Origin: JBCBSZ01 sp039185015 | Lineage (GTDB): Bacteria; Actinomycetota; Acidimicrobiia; Acidimicrobiales; Poriferisodalaceae | Assembly: GCA_039185015.1 (NCBI GenBank) | Contig: JBCDAU010000004.1 | Coordinates: 1 to 64,000, forward strand | Length of the DNA stretch: 64,000 bases | Reading direction: 5' to 3' | Shown here: in pieces, positions 8,451-15,486 of the stretch | Position numbering within the stretch: the stretch's first letter is position 1 | How the letters are laid out: each line of letters opens with the position of its first letter | The notes under the pieces: generated by a model | Database searches by the model: none | What the model was told of the DNA's origin: nothing | Seen by the model: only the letters and a program-made list of their open reading frames with translations | Position numbers and translations under genes: made by a program

Positions 8451-9191
8451 TCAGTCGAAGGTCATGGCGACGACGTCCGCGACGAGCTCGAAGCCGAGCC
8501 GCTCAGCCACGGCGCTCGAGCCCAGGTTCTCCACGGCACAGCTGTAGAACATCCGCCGCCCGGCGGGCTGCCGGACGCGGCAGTACTCGCCCACGACGAC
8601 GGCCCCGAGCCGCTTGCCACGGTGATCGGGATGCGTGATCACGGCGATGTCGTCGAACGCAGCCGCCAGATCGAAGGGGCGTCCGCTGGCATAGGACGTG
8701 ATCGTGCCGTCGCCGTCGAGGGACACGACGATGTGCTCGTCGAGCTCGTCCATGTCGAGCTCGGCCTCGTCGAGGTCGTCCTCCGAGCTGGCATCGACGA
8801 AGGCCTGGAGCAGGGCGAGGTCGCTGGCATCGGAGGTGGCGAGCCACCGCATCGTCGGCAGCGCAGCATCGACCCGAGCGGGCGGGCCGTCGAGCACGCG
8901 GTGGTAGCCGGAGCCGTGATGCCTGCCCCCGAGCTCGGCCGCCGCGGCGACGAACGCGTCGTGATCGAGCGCCGCTTCGTCGCCGAGCGGGGCAACGCGG
9001 TCTCGGAGCACCGGGTCGCACCAGGCGATCGTCAGGTCGCCGAAGCAGTATGCGACCGCCGCAGCGGAGCCGGCCCGATTGGGCGGTGCGACGATCAGCG
9101 TCCCGGCGTCGAGCTCGCTGCGGGTCGCGTCGGCGGCCGCGGCGAGGATGGCGGACCGGAACTCGCGTGCGACCGGGCGCAGATCGGACAT
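8451..9191 (-). CDS. GNAT-family N-acetyltransferase
   Basis: 246 residues. The C-terminal 100 hold a GNAT fold: IAVITHPDHRGKRLGAVVVGEYCR is motif A with the acetyl-CoA loop HRGKRLG, followed by FYSCAVENLGSSAVAERLGFEL. The N-terminal 130 residues are divergent and may be a degenerate second GNAT half or a substrate domain. Acceptor unknown. I use ATG 9191; a CACCGT hexamer six bases upstream is a plausible leaderless -10. Confidence 0.78.
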   Translation of the reverse strand: MSDLRPVAREFRSAILAAAADATRSELDAGTLIVAPPNRAGSAAAVAYCFGDLTIAWCDPVLRDRVAPLGDEAALDHDAFVAAAAELGGRHHGSGYHRVLDGPPARVDAALPTMRWLATSDASDLALLQAFVDASSEDDLDEAELDMDELDEHIVVSLDGDGTITSYASGRPFDLAAAFDDIAVITHPDHRGKRLGAVVVGEYCRVRQPAGRRMFYSCAVENLGSSAVAERLGFELVADVVAMTFD

Positions 9192-9242
9192 GGCCTCACG
9201 GTGACAACTGACCGCGGTCGGACACAACCGGGTTTCGGGACG

Positions 9243-9545
9243 TCAGTCCTCGCCCCAGATGTTGTCGGTGGTGCTGTGCAGGAGCTCCACGAGCCCGGCG
9301 ACGACCACCAGCGGGGCGAGGACCATCACCCCGACCCCCTGCGCAGCGTCCGACCTGCCGATCACGAGCAGCACCAGGCACGCCACGATGACGAGCGCTG
9401 TCACGATGCGCAGCATCCACCGGCCGAAGCCCAGCCCCTCGGTCGCTCGATCCCGATCGTCCTGATCGAAGCGGAGCCGCATCTTCGGATGCGCGAACTC
9501 CAGCGGCTCGTTGCGTTCCCGTCGCTTCCCACCAGCGCTCCCCAT
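9243..9545 (-). CDS. Small two-helix membrane protein, unknown
   Basis: 100 residues: a charged N-terminus rich in Arg, Asp and Glu (about 1-40), two predicted transmembrane helices (about 44-63 and 72-88) separated by a short polar turn, and a short acidic tail. No family recognised. TAGGAT six bases before ATG marks a leaderless promoter, which supports this being a real gene. Same strand as GNAT, with a 51-base gap. Confidence 0.6.
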   Translation of the reverse strand: MGSAGGKRRERNEPLEFAHPKMRLRFDQDDRDRATEGLGFGRWMLRIVTALVIVACLVLLVIGRSDAAQGVGVMVLAPLVVVAGLVELLHSTTDNIWGED

Positions 9546-9551
9546 GGTCAG

Positions 9552-9557
9552 ATCCTA
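9552..9557 (-). promoter_or_regulatory. Leaderless -10 element of the small membrane protein
   Basis: TAGGAT on the minus strand, six bases before ATG 9545. Confidence 0.45.
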
Positions 9558-9583
9558 CCGACGGGTCGGTGGACGCCCGGGGT

Positions 9584-10420
9584 TCACAGCAGGTAGCGGT
9601 CGCCCGAAGCCCGCACGGTGATGTCGCTGATCGCCACGCCCCAGGGCTGGTCGATGACGTGGATGATCTGCTCGACGAGCAACTCGGGAGCGAGCGAGGC
9701 GTAGGCGATCGTCTCGGCGTCGGTCAGAGCGGGATCGGCCGTCCCCTCCGCCATCGCCGCCGACTGCGCCATGACCTCGGGCAGGGCGGTGCCCAGGATC
9801 CCGGCCACGGCCTCCAGGTTGATCACGCCGGTCCCGAGGTTGGTGGCGGGGACACCCGTCGGGCGGATGGTCGTGACCTTGATCTTGCCCTGCGACTCCT
9901 GCCGCAGCGCTTCGGACAGCCAGGCGACGGCGGCCTTGGTCGCGCCGTAGACGGCGGCGCCGACGACCGGTGCGTTGGCGTAGATCGACGCCAGGTTGAC
10001 GATGTGCCCGCGGCCCTGGGCCAGCATGTGGTCGTGCGCGGCGACGATGCCGTGGAGCACGCCTTTGAGGTTCACGTCGATGCAGCGGTCCCACGCCTCC
10101 GCCGCCCTGGCGTGGTCGCGGAAGAAGGCCAGCGGCATGATCCCGGCGTTGTTGACGAGCACGTCGATCCGACCGTGCCGTTCGACCGCGAGATCGACGA
10201 GAGCCTGCACCTGCGCGGCGTCGATGACGTCGCAGGCGGCCGAGTCGACCGTGCCGGGACCGCCCGCAGCGCTGTCGACGGTCTCGGCCAACCCGTCCGC
10301 GTCGACGTCGCCGGCGATCACGTGGCTGCCCCGTACCGCGAGTCCCTCGGTCAGCAACCGGCCGAAGCCGCTCCCGGCTCCGGTGACGACGACGACCTTG
10401 TCGGTCAGATGATCGGCCAC
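9584..10420 (-). CDS. Short-chain dehydrogenase/reductase
   Basis: 278-residue classical SDR. TGAGSGFG is the dinucleotide loop, GDVDADG follows beta-2 (Asp suggests NAD), NNAGIMP, NLASIYAN (catalytic Ser) and YGATKAAV (Tyr/Lys) are all present. I start it at GTG 10420 because GGGGGGAG lies eight bases upstream; a longer ORF to 10468 lacks such a site. A TACGGT hexamer about 26 bases upstream could be its -10. Substrate unknown; the C-terminal half resembles actinobacterial SDRs annotated in lipid or sterol metabolism. Confidence 0.85.
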   Translation of the reverse strand: MADHLTDKVVVVTGAGSGFGRLLTEGLAVRGSHVIAGDVDADGLAETVDSAAGGPGTVDSAACDVIDAAQVQALVDLAVERHGRIDVLVNNAGIMPLAFFRDHARAAEAWDRCIDVNLKGVLHGIVAAHDHMLAQGRGHIVNLASIYANAPVVGAAVYGATKAAVAWLSEALRQESQGKIKVTTIRPTGVPATNLGTGVINLEAVAGILGTALPEVMAQSAAMAEGTADPALTDAETIAYASLAPELLVEQIIHVIDQPWGVAISDITVRASGDRYLL

Positions 10421-10552
10421 TTCGCTCCCCCCTCTGGTCGAGCGGACCGTAGCGAATCCGTCCGCCACGACGACGAGAAACTCGGTGGCCTCGCTCCGTT
10501 CGTTGTGGTCGCATCGTCGACATGCCGATGTCGATGATCACGGTGCGCCGCC

Positions 10553-11083
10553 GTGGCCCGTTCACCACGGGCCTGGGGCTGGCACGAGCTCGATCCGAAC
10601 TGGGCGCGGCGGCTGGTCGCTGACGCCGACCTCCGGCCCGGCGCTCTCGTCCTCGACGTCGGTGCTGGCCGCGGCTCGATCACCGACGCGCTCCTCGACG
10701 CCGGCGCACGAGTCGTCGCGGTCGAGCTGCACGCGGCACGCGCCCGCCGGCTCGAGGAGCGGTTCGGCTCGACGGTGCGCGTCGTGCGGGCCGACGCCAC
10801 CGATCTCCGGCTGCCGCGACGACCCTTCCACGTCGTCGCGAACCCGCCCTTCAGCATCACGGCCGCGCTGTTGCGACGGCTCCTCGCGCCCGGGAGCCGA
10901 CTCGTCTCCGCTCGCATCGTCCTCCAGCACCAGGCGGCCCGTCGGTGGTCATCTCCGTCGGCGCCCGGGCTCGGACGATGGGGCAGGACCTTCCGCGCCG
11001 AGTACGGGCCGCGGGTCGCTCGCCAGGCCTTCCGACCACCGCCGCGGGTCGACGGGCGCGTGCTCCGGATCGACCGACGATGA
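10553..11083 (+). CDS. Erm-type 23S rRNA (adenine-N6) methyltransferase, short form
   Basis: 176 residues. SAM-dependent methylation of an adenine in 23S rRNA (A2058 in known Erm enzymes), giving macrolide-lincosamide-streptogramin B resistance. Visible: DVGAGRGSITDALL (SAM motif I), AVELHAARARRLEERF (motif II acidic ribose contact), RADATDLRL, and the catalytic NPPFSITAALLRRLL. The helical C-terminal RNA-binding domain of typical 245-260-residue Erm proteins is missing; the mycobacterial Erm(37) type has about this length. An in-frame stop at 10535-10537 leaves GTG 10553 as the start; CACGGT eight bases upstream may be a leaderless -10. An MFS exporter follows 25 bases later. A KsgA-like housekeeping role is unlikely given the length. 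Confidence 0.75.
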   Translation: MARSPRAWGWHELDPNWARRLVADADLRPGALVLDVGAGRGSITDALLDAGARVVAVELHAARARRLEERFGSTVRVVRADATDLRLPRRPFHVVANPPFSITAALLRRLLAPGSRLVSARIVLQHQAARRWSSPSAPGLGRWGRTFRAEYGPRVARQAFRPPPRVDGRVLRIDRR

Positions 11084-11096
11084 CCGCCGGCCGCCG

Positions 11097-11102
11097 TAGG
11101 TT
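11097..11102 (+). promoter_or_regulatory. Leaderless -10 element of the MFS exporter
   Basis: TAGGTT, six bases before GTG 11109, inside the 25-base gap after the Erm-like gene. The exporter can therefore be transcribed independently. Confidence 0.45.
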
Positions 11103-11108
11103 GGTCCG

Positions 11109-12386
11109 GTGAGCGCCGCCGACACCTCCGACGTGCTGCGGCGCCCGTCGGTGCGGCGGCTCCTCGTCTCCAACGGGCTCTCCTTCACCGGCATCTCGCT
11201 CCTGCTCGCCGTGCTGTTCAAGCAGGCGTTCGACCTCACCGGCGATGCGCTGACGATCGGGATCATCGGGCTCGTGCAGTTCCTCCCCGCCGTCGCGCTC
11301 GTGATCGTGAGCGGTGACCTGGCCGACCGGTTCGATCGACGGCGCGTGACGGCCGTCATGACGATCGGTCGAGCGGCGTGCGCCGTGGCCTTCTTCGCCT
11401 ACAGCCGGGAGATCGGTGACGTCTCCGACGGATCGGACGCCGCCGTCTGGCCCCTCTACCTCATCACCCTGGCCTTCGGCTCGGTCGATGCGATCGCCAT
11501 CCCGGCCCGGCGTGCCATCGCTCCGCTCGTCGTCGAGCGCCCGCTGCTCCCCCGGCTGATGGCCGCCGGCTCGGTGACCATGGTGCTGTCGACGATCGTC
11601 GGTCCGATCGCCGCCGGATTCCTCTACGTCGTCGGCGCCGACGTCGCCTACCTGGTCGCCGCAGGCCTGTTCCTCGCATCGATCCCGCCGTTGCTCCGCA
11701 CGACCTACACCGCGACCCCGACGCGGCTGACCGGACGACCGTCGCTGCGCCTGGCGCTCGAGGGCCTGGGCTTCATCCGTCGCTCGCCGATCGTGCTGTC
11801 GGCGATCGCGCTCGATCTCTTCGCCGTGCTCTTCGGCGGCGCGGTCGCGCTGGTCCCGGTGATCGCCGAGGAACGGCTCGGGGTCGGTGACGTCGCGTAC
11901 GGCTGGCTGCGAGCCGCCCCGGGGATCGGCGCTGCGCTGATGGGGCTGTGGCTGACGGCACGACCCGTGGAGCGACGGGTCGGTCCGACCCTGCTCCTCG
12001 TCGTCGCCGCGTTCGGGCTCTTCCACGTCACGCTGGGCATCACGACGAACTACGCCGTCGCCTTCGTGTCGCTGATGCTCGCCGCCGGGGCCGACATGGT
12101 CTCGATGACCATCCGGGGGACGCTCGTCCCGATGGCGACGCCCGACGACCAACTCGGCCGGGTCACGGCGGTGGAGGGCGTCTTCATCGGTGCGTCGAAC
12201 GAGCTGGGCGCGTTCCAGAGCGGCGTCGCCGCTCGGTGGCTCGGAGTGCCGCTGGCGGTGGCCGGTGGCGGTGTGGCGACGATGGCGATCGCCGCCGCCT
12301 TCACCGCCTTCGTACCCGCCCTCCGCACGATCGACACCTACGACGACGTCGAGGCGAGGACCGCCGCACCGTCGACCGGCAGCTGA
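11109..12386 (+). CDS. MFS exporter, EntS/MefA-like
   Basis: 425 residues with about 12 transmembrane helices, of the MFS_3 type that includes enterobactin exporter EntS and macrolide efflux proteins. Visible: GDLADRFDRRRV in the first cytoplasmic loop (the family GxxxDRxxRR motif), GSVDAIAIPARRAI, and long hydrophobic helices throughout. Position right after an Erm-like methyltransferase makes drug or natural-product export plausible, though the two genes appear to have separate promoters. No ATP-binding motif, so it is proton-driven by family. Confidence 0.82.
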   Translation: MSAADTSDVLRRPSVRRLLVSNGLSFTGISLLLAVLFKQAFDLTGDALTIGIIGLVQFLPAVALVIVSGDLADRFDRRRVTAVMTIGRAACAVAFFAYSREIGDVSDGSDAAVWPLYLITLAFGSVDAIAIPARRAIAPLVVERPLLPRLMAAGSVTMVLSTIVGPIAAGFLYVVGADVAYLVAAGLFLASIPPLLRTTYTATPTRLTGRPSLRLALEGLGFIRRSPIVLSAIALDLFAVLFGGAVALVPVIAEERLGVGDVAYGWLRAAPGIGAALMGLWLTARPVERRVGPTLLLVVAAFGLFHVTLGITTNYAVAFVSLMLAAGADMVSMTIRGTLVPMATPDDQLGRVTAVEGVFIGASNELGAFQSGVAARWLGVPLAVAGGGVATMAIAAAFTAFVPALRTIDTYDDVEARTAAPSTGS

Positions 12387-12393
12387 CGCCGCC

Positions 12394-12651
12394 TCACTCG
12401 GCAACGACCCACAGGATGGCGAGCGCGACCCAACTGCCCACGAGCGCCCAGAAGAGCACTGGGTGCTCGCTCCGGACGATGCGCTGTACGAACGCGCTCT
12501 CGCCGGCTCGGACATCCGCGACCGCCCACACGAGGAACACGAGCGCGAACGCCCAGAGCTGGTTCGCCACGGCGGCCGCCCAGATCACGACCAGCGCGAT
12601 CCAGGTCGGCCACACCACCGATCGGTCGAGGATCGCCGTCTCCCCTCTCAT
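12394..12651 (-). CDS. Small membrane protein coupled to Rieske oxygenase
   Basis: 85 residues: three hydrophobic helices (about 13-32, 33-48 and 64-83) with a short loop VRAGESAFVQRIVRSEHP between the second and third. No family recognised. Its ATG overlaps the stop of the Rieske oxygenase by four bases, so it is translated with it. A role in membrane association or substrate access for that enzyme is a guess from context only. Confidence 0.62.
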   Translation of the reverse strand: MRGETAILDRSVVWPTWIALVVIWAAAVANQLWAFALVFLVWAVADVRAGESAFVQRIVRSEHPVLFWALVGSWVALAILWVVAE

Positions 12652-13778
12652 GCTCGCACCGCCCGATCTCGACGGGCGATGCCGACCTCGGCCGAGGTCC
12701 GCACCGGCGGGACCGGGGCGCCGTGCAGCTGGCGCGCCAGGTAGTGGTGGAAGTCGGAGATCACCTGCTCCATGGGGACGAGCACGCCGGGAGCGAAGTC
12801 GCCCGACGCGGCGCGCTGACCCCGTCGACAGATCTCCTCGTCCTCCGGGAGGAAGTCGGGCAGCATCGCCCCGGCCGCGGCGGTGGCCAACCCGCGCAGC
12901 TTCGACAGACCGCTGCTGCGGTCGGGTGGAGGGCTGGGATACGCGGCTCCCGTGACGACGCGGGTGCGGTCCCAGGCCAGGGGCTGGACGGCCTGCCACA
13001 GCAAGGCGCCGCCGGTGATCGTGCCGACGAAGTTCGGGGGCAGGCTCAGCAGCGTGTAGACGTCGTCGCCGTCCGGCGAGGTACCGGCGGTGGCGGTGCC
13101 GTCGGCGCTGCCGACGAGGTAGTGGGCGCCGGCGGTCGGCGTGTACGGCTCGAGCGTCTCCTCGTGCACCTTGAAGAGGTGGTAGCTCTCCATCGCGTTC
13201 GAGATCACGAGCTTCCAGTTCGCCTCCCACACCGCCTCGGACCGCTGCGACGTCCAGTGGTGCAGGCGGTCGATGCCGGCGTCGGCGGCGACCTCGTCGA
13301 GGTGGGCGAAGCGCTCGGACAACGGCTGCACGTCGTCGGTCGAGCTCGCGAAGACCAGCCCGCGCCACTCCTCTGCCCGATACCGCGGGAGGCAGTGAGC
13401 GCTCCGGTCAACGTCGTCTCGCGTCGCGTACGGCACGGCGAGCAACCGGCCGTCGTCGGCATAGGTCCACCCGTGGTACGGACACGAGAAGCGCTTGGCG
13501 TTGCCGTATCCCTCCACGAGCAGCGTTCCGCGATGGGCGCACAGGTTCGAGATCGCCCCGAGGCGACCGTCCTGATCGCGCTGGACGATCACCGGCTGTC
13601 CGCCGAGCTCGGTGGTCACGTAGTCGCCAGGCTCCGACACCTCGTCGGCGGTTCCGACGAAGACCCAGTCGCGCCGGAACACGTGGTCGACGTCGGCGGC
13701 GAAGGAGTCGGCTCGATAGGCCTCGGCAGGCAGCGCTCGCCCAGGGTCGACGGGATAGATCGTCGTCATAACGTTCAT
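12648..13778 (-). CDS. Rieske non-heme iron oxygenase, alpha subunit
   Basis: 376-residue terminal oxygenase component that hydroxylates an aromatic or other ring using electrons from a reductase/ferredoxin not encoded here. The Rieske [2Fe-2S] ligands are CAHRG (Cys80/His82) and CPYHGW (Cys99/His102). The catalytic domain has NAMESYHLFKVH, in which His200 and His205 should bind the mononuclear iron. The C-terminal part is typical of the ring-hydroxylating alpha/choline-monooxygenase-like group. Divergent from a PaaX-type regulator 50 bases away, which probably controls it. The small membrane protein downstream is co-translated. Confidence 0.9.
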   Translation of the reverse strand: MNVMTTIYPVDPGRALPAEAYRADSFAADVDHVFRRDWVFVGTADEVSEPGDYVTTELGGQPVIVQRDQDGRLGAISNLCAHRGTLLVEGYGNAKRFSCPYHGWTYADDGRLLAVPYATRDDVDRSAHCLPRYRAEEWRGLVFASSTDDVQPLSERFAHLDEVAADAGIDRLHHWTSQRSEAVWEANWKLVISNAMESYHLFKVHEETLEPYTPTAGAHYLVGSADGTATAGTSPDGDDVYTLLSLPPNFVGTITGGALLWQAVQPLAWDRTRVVTGAAYPSPPPDRSSGLSKLRGLATAAAGAMLPDFLPEDEEICRRGQRAASGDFAPGVLVPMEQVISDFHHYLARQLHGAPVPPVRTSAEVGIARRDRAVRA

Positions 13779-13784
13779 GATAGC

Positions 13785-13822
13785 AACGGTCGTTCGATCA
13801 ACAAACGGTTTCCTGCTACGCT
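13785..13822. promoter_or_regulatory. Divergent Rieske/PaaX promoter region with repeated AACGGT
   Basis: The 50-base gap between the Rieske start and the PaaX start holds two AACGGT copies (13785-13790 and 13804-13809), a possible operator. TACGCT at 13817-13822, six bases before GTG 13829, is the likely leaderless -10 of the regulator. Confidence 0.4.
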
Positions 13823-13828
13823 TGACCC

Positions 13829-14740
13829 GTGACCGCCGCTCCGGCCGCGCCGATCAGCACGTCGGCCCGCACCTTCATCTACGGCCTGGCCGACGATGAG
13901 GGCCGACTCGACACCGAGTTCCTCTACGCCGCCGCAGCCGCCGCCGGGTTCACCACCACGAAGCTGCGGCTGGCGATCCGCCGCATGGCCGAGGCCCGCC
14001 TCCTGCGCTCGACCGGGCGCGGCCGGAGCGCGACCACACGTCTCACGCCCGCGGGGATCGCCGACCGGTCCCCGGAGCTCGCCTGGGTCGGCGCCGCCTA
14101 CCGCGCCGATGCCGGCCTCGACGAATGGGACGGTCGCTGGCACCTGGCGGCGTTCGAGATCCCCGAGGAGCAGCGCCTCGCACGCGACGCCGTCCGCACC
14201 CACCTCCTCGACCTCTTCGGCGCACCGATCAGCGGCGGCCTCTACGTCTCGCCACTCGCCTGGGAGCCGTGGATCCTGCGCCTCGCGTCATCCCGAGGCG
14301 TCCCCGATCGCATCACCCTGATCGAGACCGACTCGCTCACCCACGCCGGGTACACCCAACCCGCCGATGTCGCTGCCGTCCTCTGGCCGGTCCGAGAGAT
14401 CCACACCGGCTATCGCTCCTTCTTCGACGAGTGGGGCGCACGAGTCGACGCCGTGCCCGACGATCCACTCGAAGCGCTCCGGTTCGCGTTCGACGCTGCC
14501 CACGAGTTCGAGCTCGTGTTCCGACGGGATCCGCTGCTCCCACGCCCGCTGGTGCCCGACGACTTCGCCGGACCACCGGCTCGTCGGCTGTTCCTCGATC
14601 TGCTCGATGCGCTCAGCGATCACCCGGAGCTCGCCGACGCCAGCCTGTTCCACTCATACCGCAACGCGGTCGATCGAGCGTTGGCGCAGGACGAGGGTGA
14701 GTTCTGGCGTCTCGCGTTCGAGGAGACCAGCGCTCGGTGA
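13829..14740 (+). CDS. PaaX-family transcriptional regulator
   Basis: 303 residues. PaaX proteins are winged-helix repressors that sense aryl-CoA thioesters such as phenylacetyl-CoA. The N-terminus fits the family: RTFIYGLADDEGRLDTEFL, then a winged helix with TTTKLRLAIRRMAEARLLRSTGRGRSATTRLTPAG. The central WDGRWHLAAFEIPEEQRLARDAVRTHL and SGGLYVSPLAWE correspond to the conserved PaaX ligand/dimer domain, and FHSYRNAVDRALAQDEGEFW to the C-terminal domain. The divergent Rieske oxygenase suggests an aromatic degradation switch. Confidence 0.82.
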   Translation: MTAAPAAPISTSARTFIYGLADDEGRLDTEFLYAAAAAAGFTTTKLRLAIRRMAEARLLRSTGRGRSATTRLTPAGIADRSPELAWVGAAYRADAGLDEWDGRWHLAAFEIPEEQRLARDAVRTHLLDLFGAPISGGLYVSPLAWEPWILRLASSRGVPDRITLIETDSLTHAGYTQPADVAAVLWPVREIHTGYRSFFDEWGARVDAVPDDPLEALRFAFDAAHEFELVFRRDPLLPRPLVPDDFAGPPARRLFLDLLDALSDHPELADASLFHSYRNAVDRALAQDEGEFWRLAFEETSAR

Positions 14741-14774
14741 GCGGGCCGGGCGACCCCGCTGGTCGCCCGGGAGC

Positions 14775-15380
14775 TCAGTCCAGGTCGTCGAGGAGCGTCC
14801 CGATCGCCCAGCGCCAGGATCGACGGATCTGCGCCTCGCTCCGGCCGTGGACCTCGATCATGACGCGACCGGCGATGACCGAGTTCGAGGCGTCGATCGT
14901 GGCCACGACGTCCGCCCGCTTCGCCGGCGGGAGGTGCTCCAGCTCAGGACCGAAGAAGGTCGATACCTGGGCCGCGGTTCGCAGGCGCAGCTCGTCCAGG
15001 ACGGTGCCCAGCTCCGGGTGATCGAGGACCGCCGCTTCGGCCCGCTTCACCCACATCGACAGCGCGGTGACGGCACGTAATCGCAGGTCGACGAACTGAG
15101 CGATGCGCTCGCTCCGATCGGCGCCGGGTGCAGGCGACGCCTCGAACAGCTCCACGTGCTCGACGTAGAAGCGGGCCGCCGCCTGACGGAACAGGTCGTC
15201 GAGCCCGTCGAAGTAACGGAACAGCGACGACGTGGAGATGCCGGCTTCCCTGGCGAGCACGTCGGTCGTGGCCGGTCGACCCGAGGCGAGGATCCGGAAG
15301 GCCGCGTCGATGACGGCGTTCTTGCCCCGCTCCCGCCGAGCCGTTCGTCCGTCGATGCGCTGCTCTCCGACCTCGGTCAT
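14775..15380 (-). CDS. TetR-family regulator
   Basis: 201 residues with an N-terminal TetR helix-turn-helix at about 16-62: AVIDAAFRILASGRPATTDVLAREAG, then ISTSSLFRYFDGLDDLF, the canonical recognition helix and following Tyr-Phe. The C-terminal ligand domain is divergent. ATG 15380 is chosen; the next upstream start (GTG 15389) lacks better support. Divergent from an RND exporter, with an inverted repeat in the gap, so it most likely represses the exporter and itself. Confidence 0.88.
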   Translation of the reverse strand: MTEVGEQRIDGRTARRERGKNAVIDAAFRILASGRPATTDVLAREAGISTSSLFRYFDGLDDLFRQAAARFYVEHVELFEASPAPGADRSERIAQFVDLRLRAVTALSMWVKRAEAAVLDHPELGTVLDELRLRTAAQVSTFFGPELEHLPPAKRADVVATIDASNSVIAGRVMIEVHGRSEAQIRRSWRWAIGTLLDDLD

Positions 15381-15448
15381 GAGCTCCACGCTAACGCCCG
15401 CAGAGAAGATTTGGAATAAGCACTCCCACTTTCTCCCGGATTGTGGTA

Positions 15449-15464
15449 GTTCTAGTCCCAGAAC
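15449..15464. promoter_or_regulatory. Inverted repeat, candidate TetR operator upstream of RND exporter
   Basis: GTTCT-AGTCCC-AGAAC, flanked by GGAAT (15413-15417) and ATTCC (15465-15469). It lies in an AT-richer stretch 23-38 bases before the exporter ATG. Confidence 0.4.
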
Positions 15465-15486
15465 ATTCCGAGCCACTGGAGTTCCG

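Noticed and set aside
15232..15486. N-terminal extension of the RND exporter
   Set aside because: It is antisense to the TetR HTH region and covers the operator; ATG 15487 gives a normal first helix.
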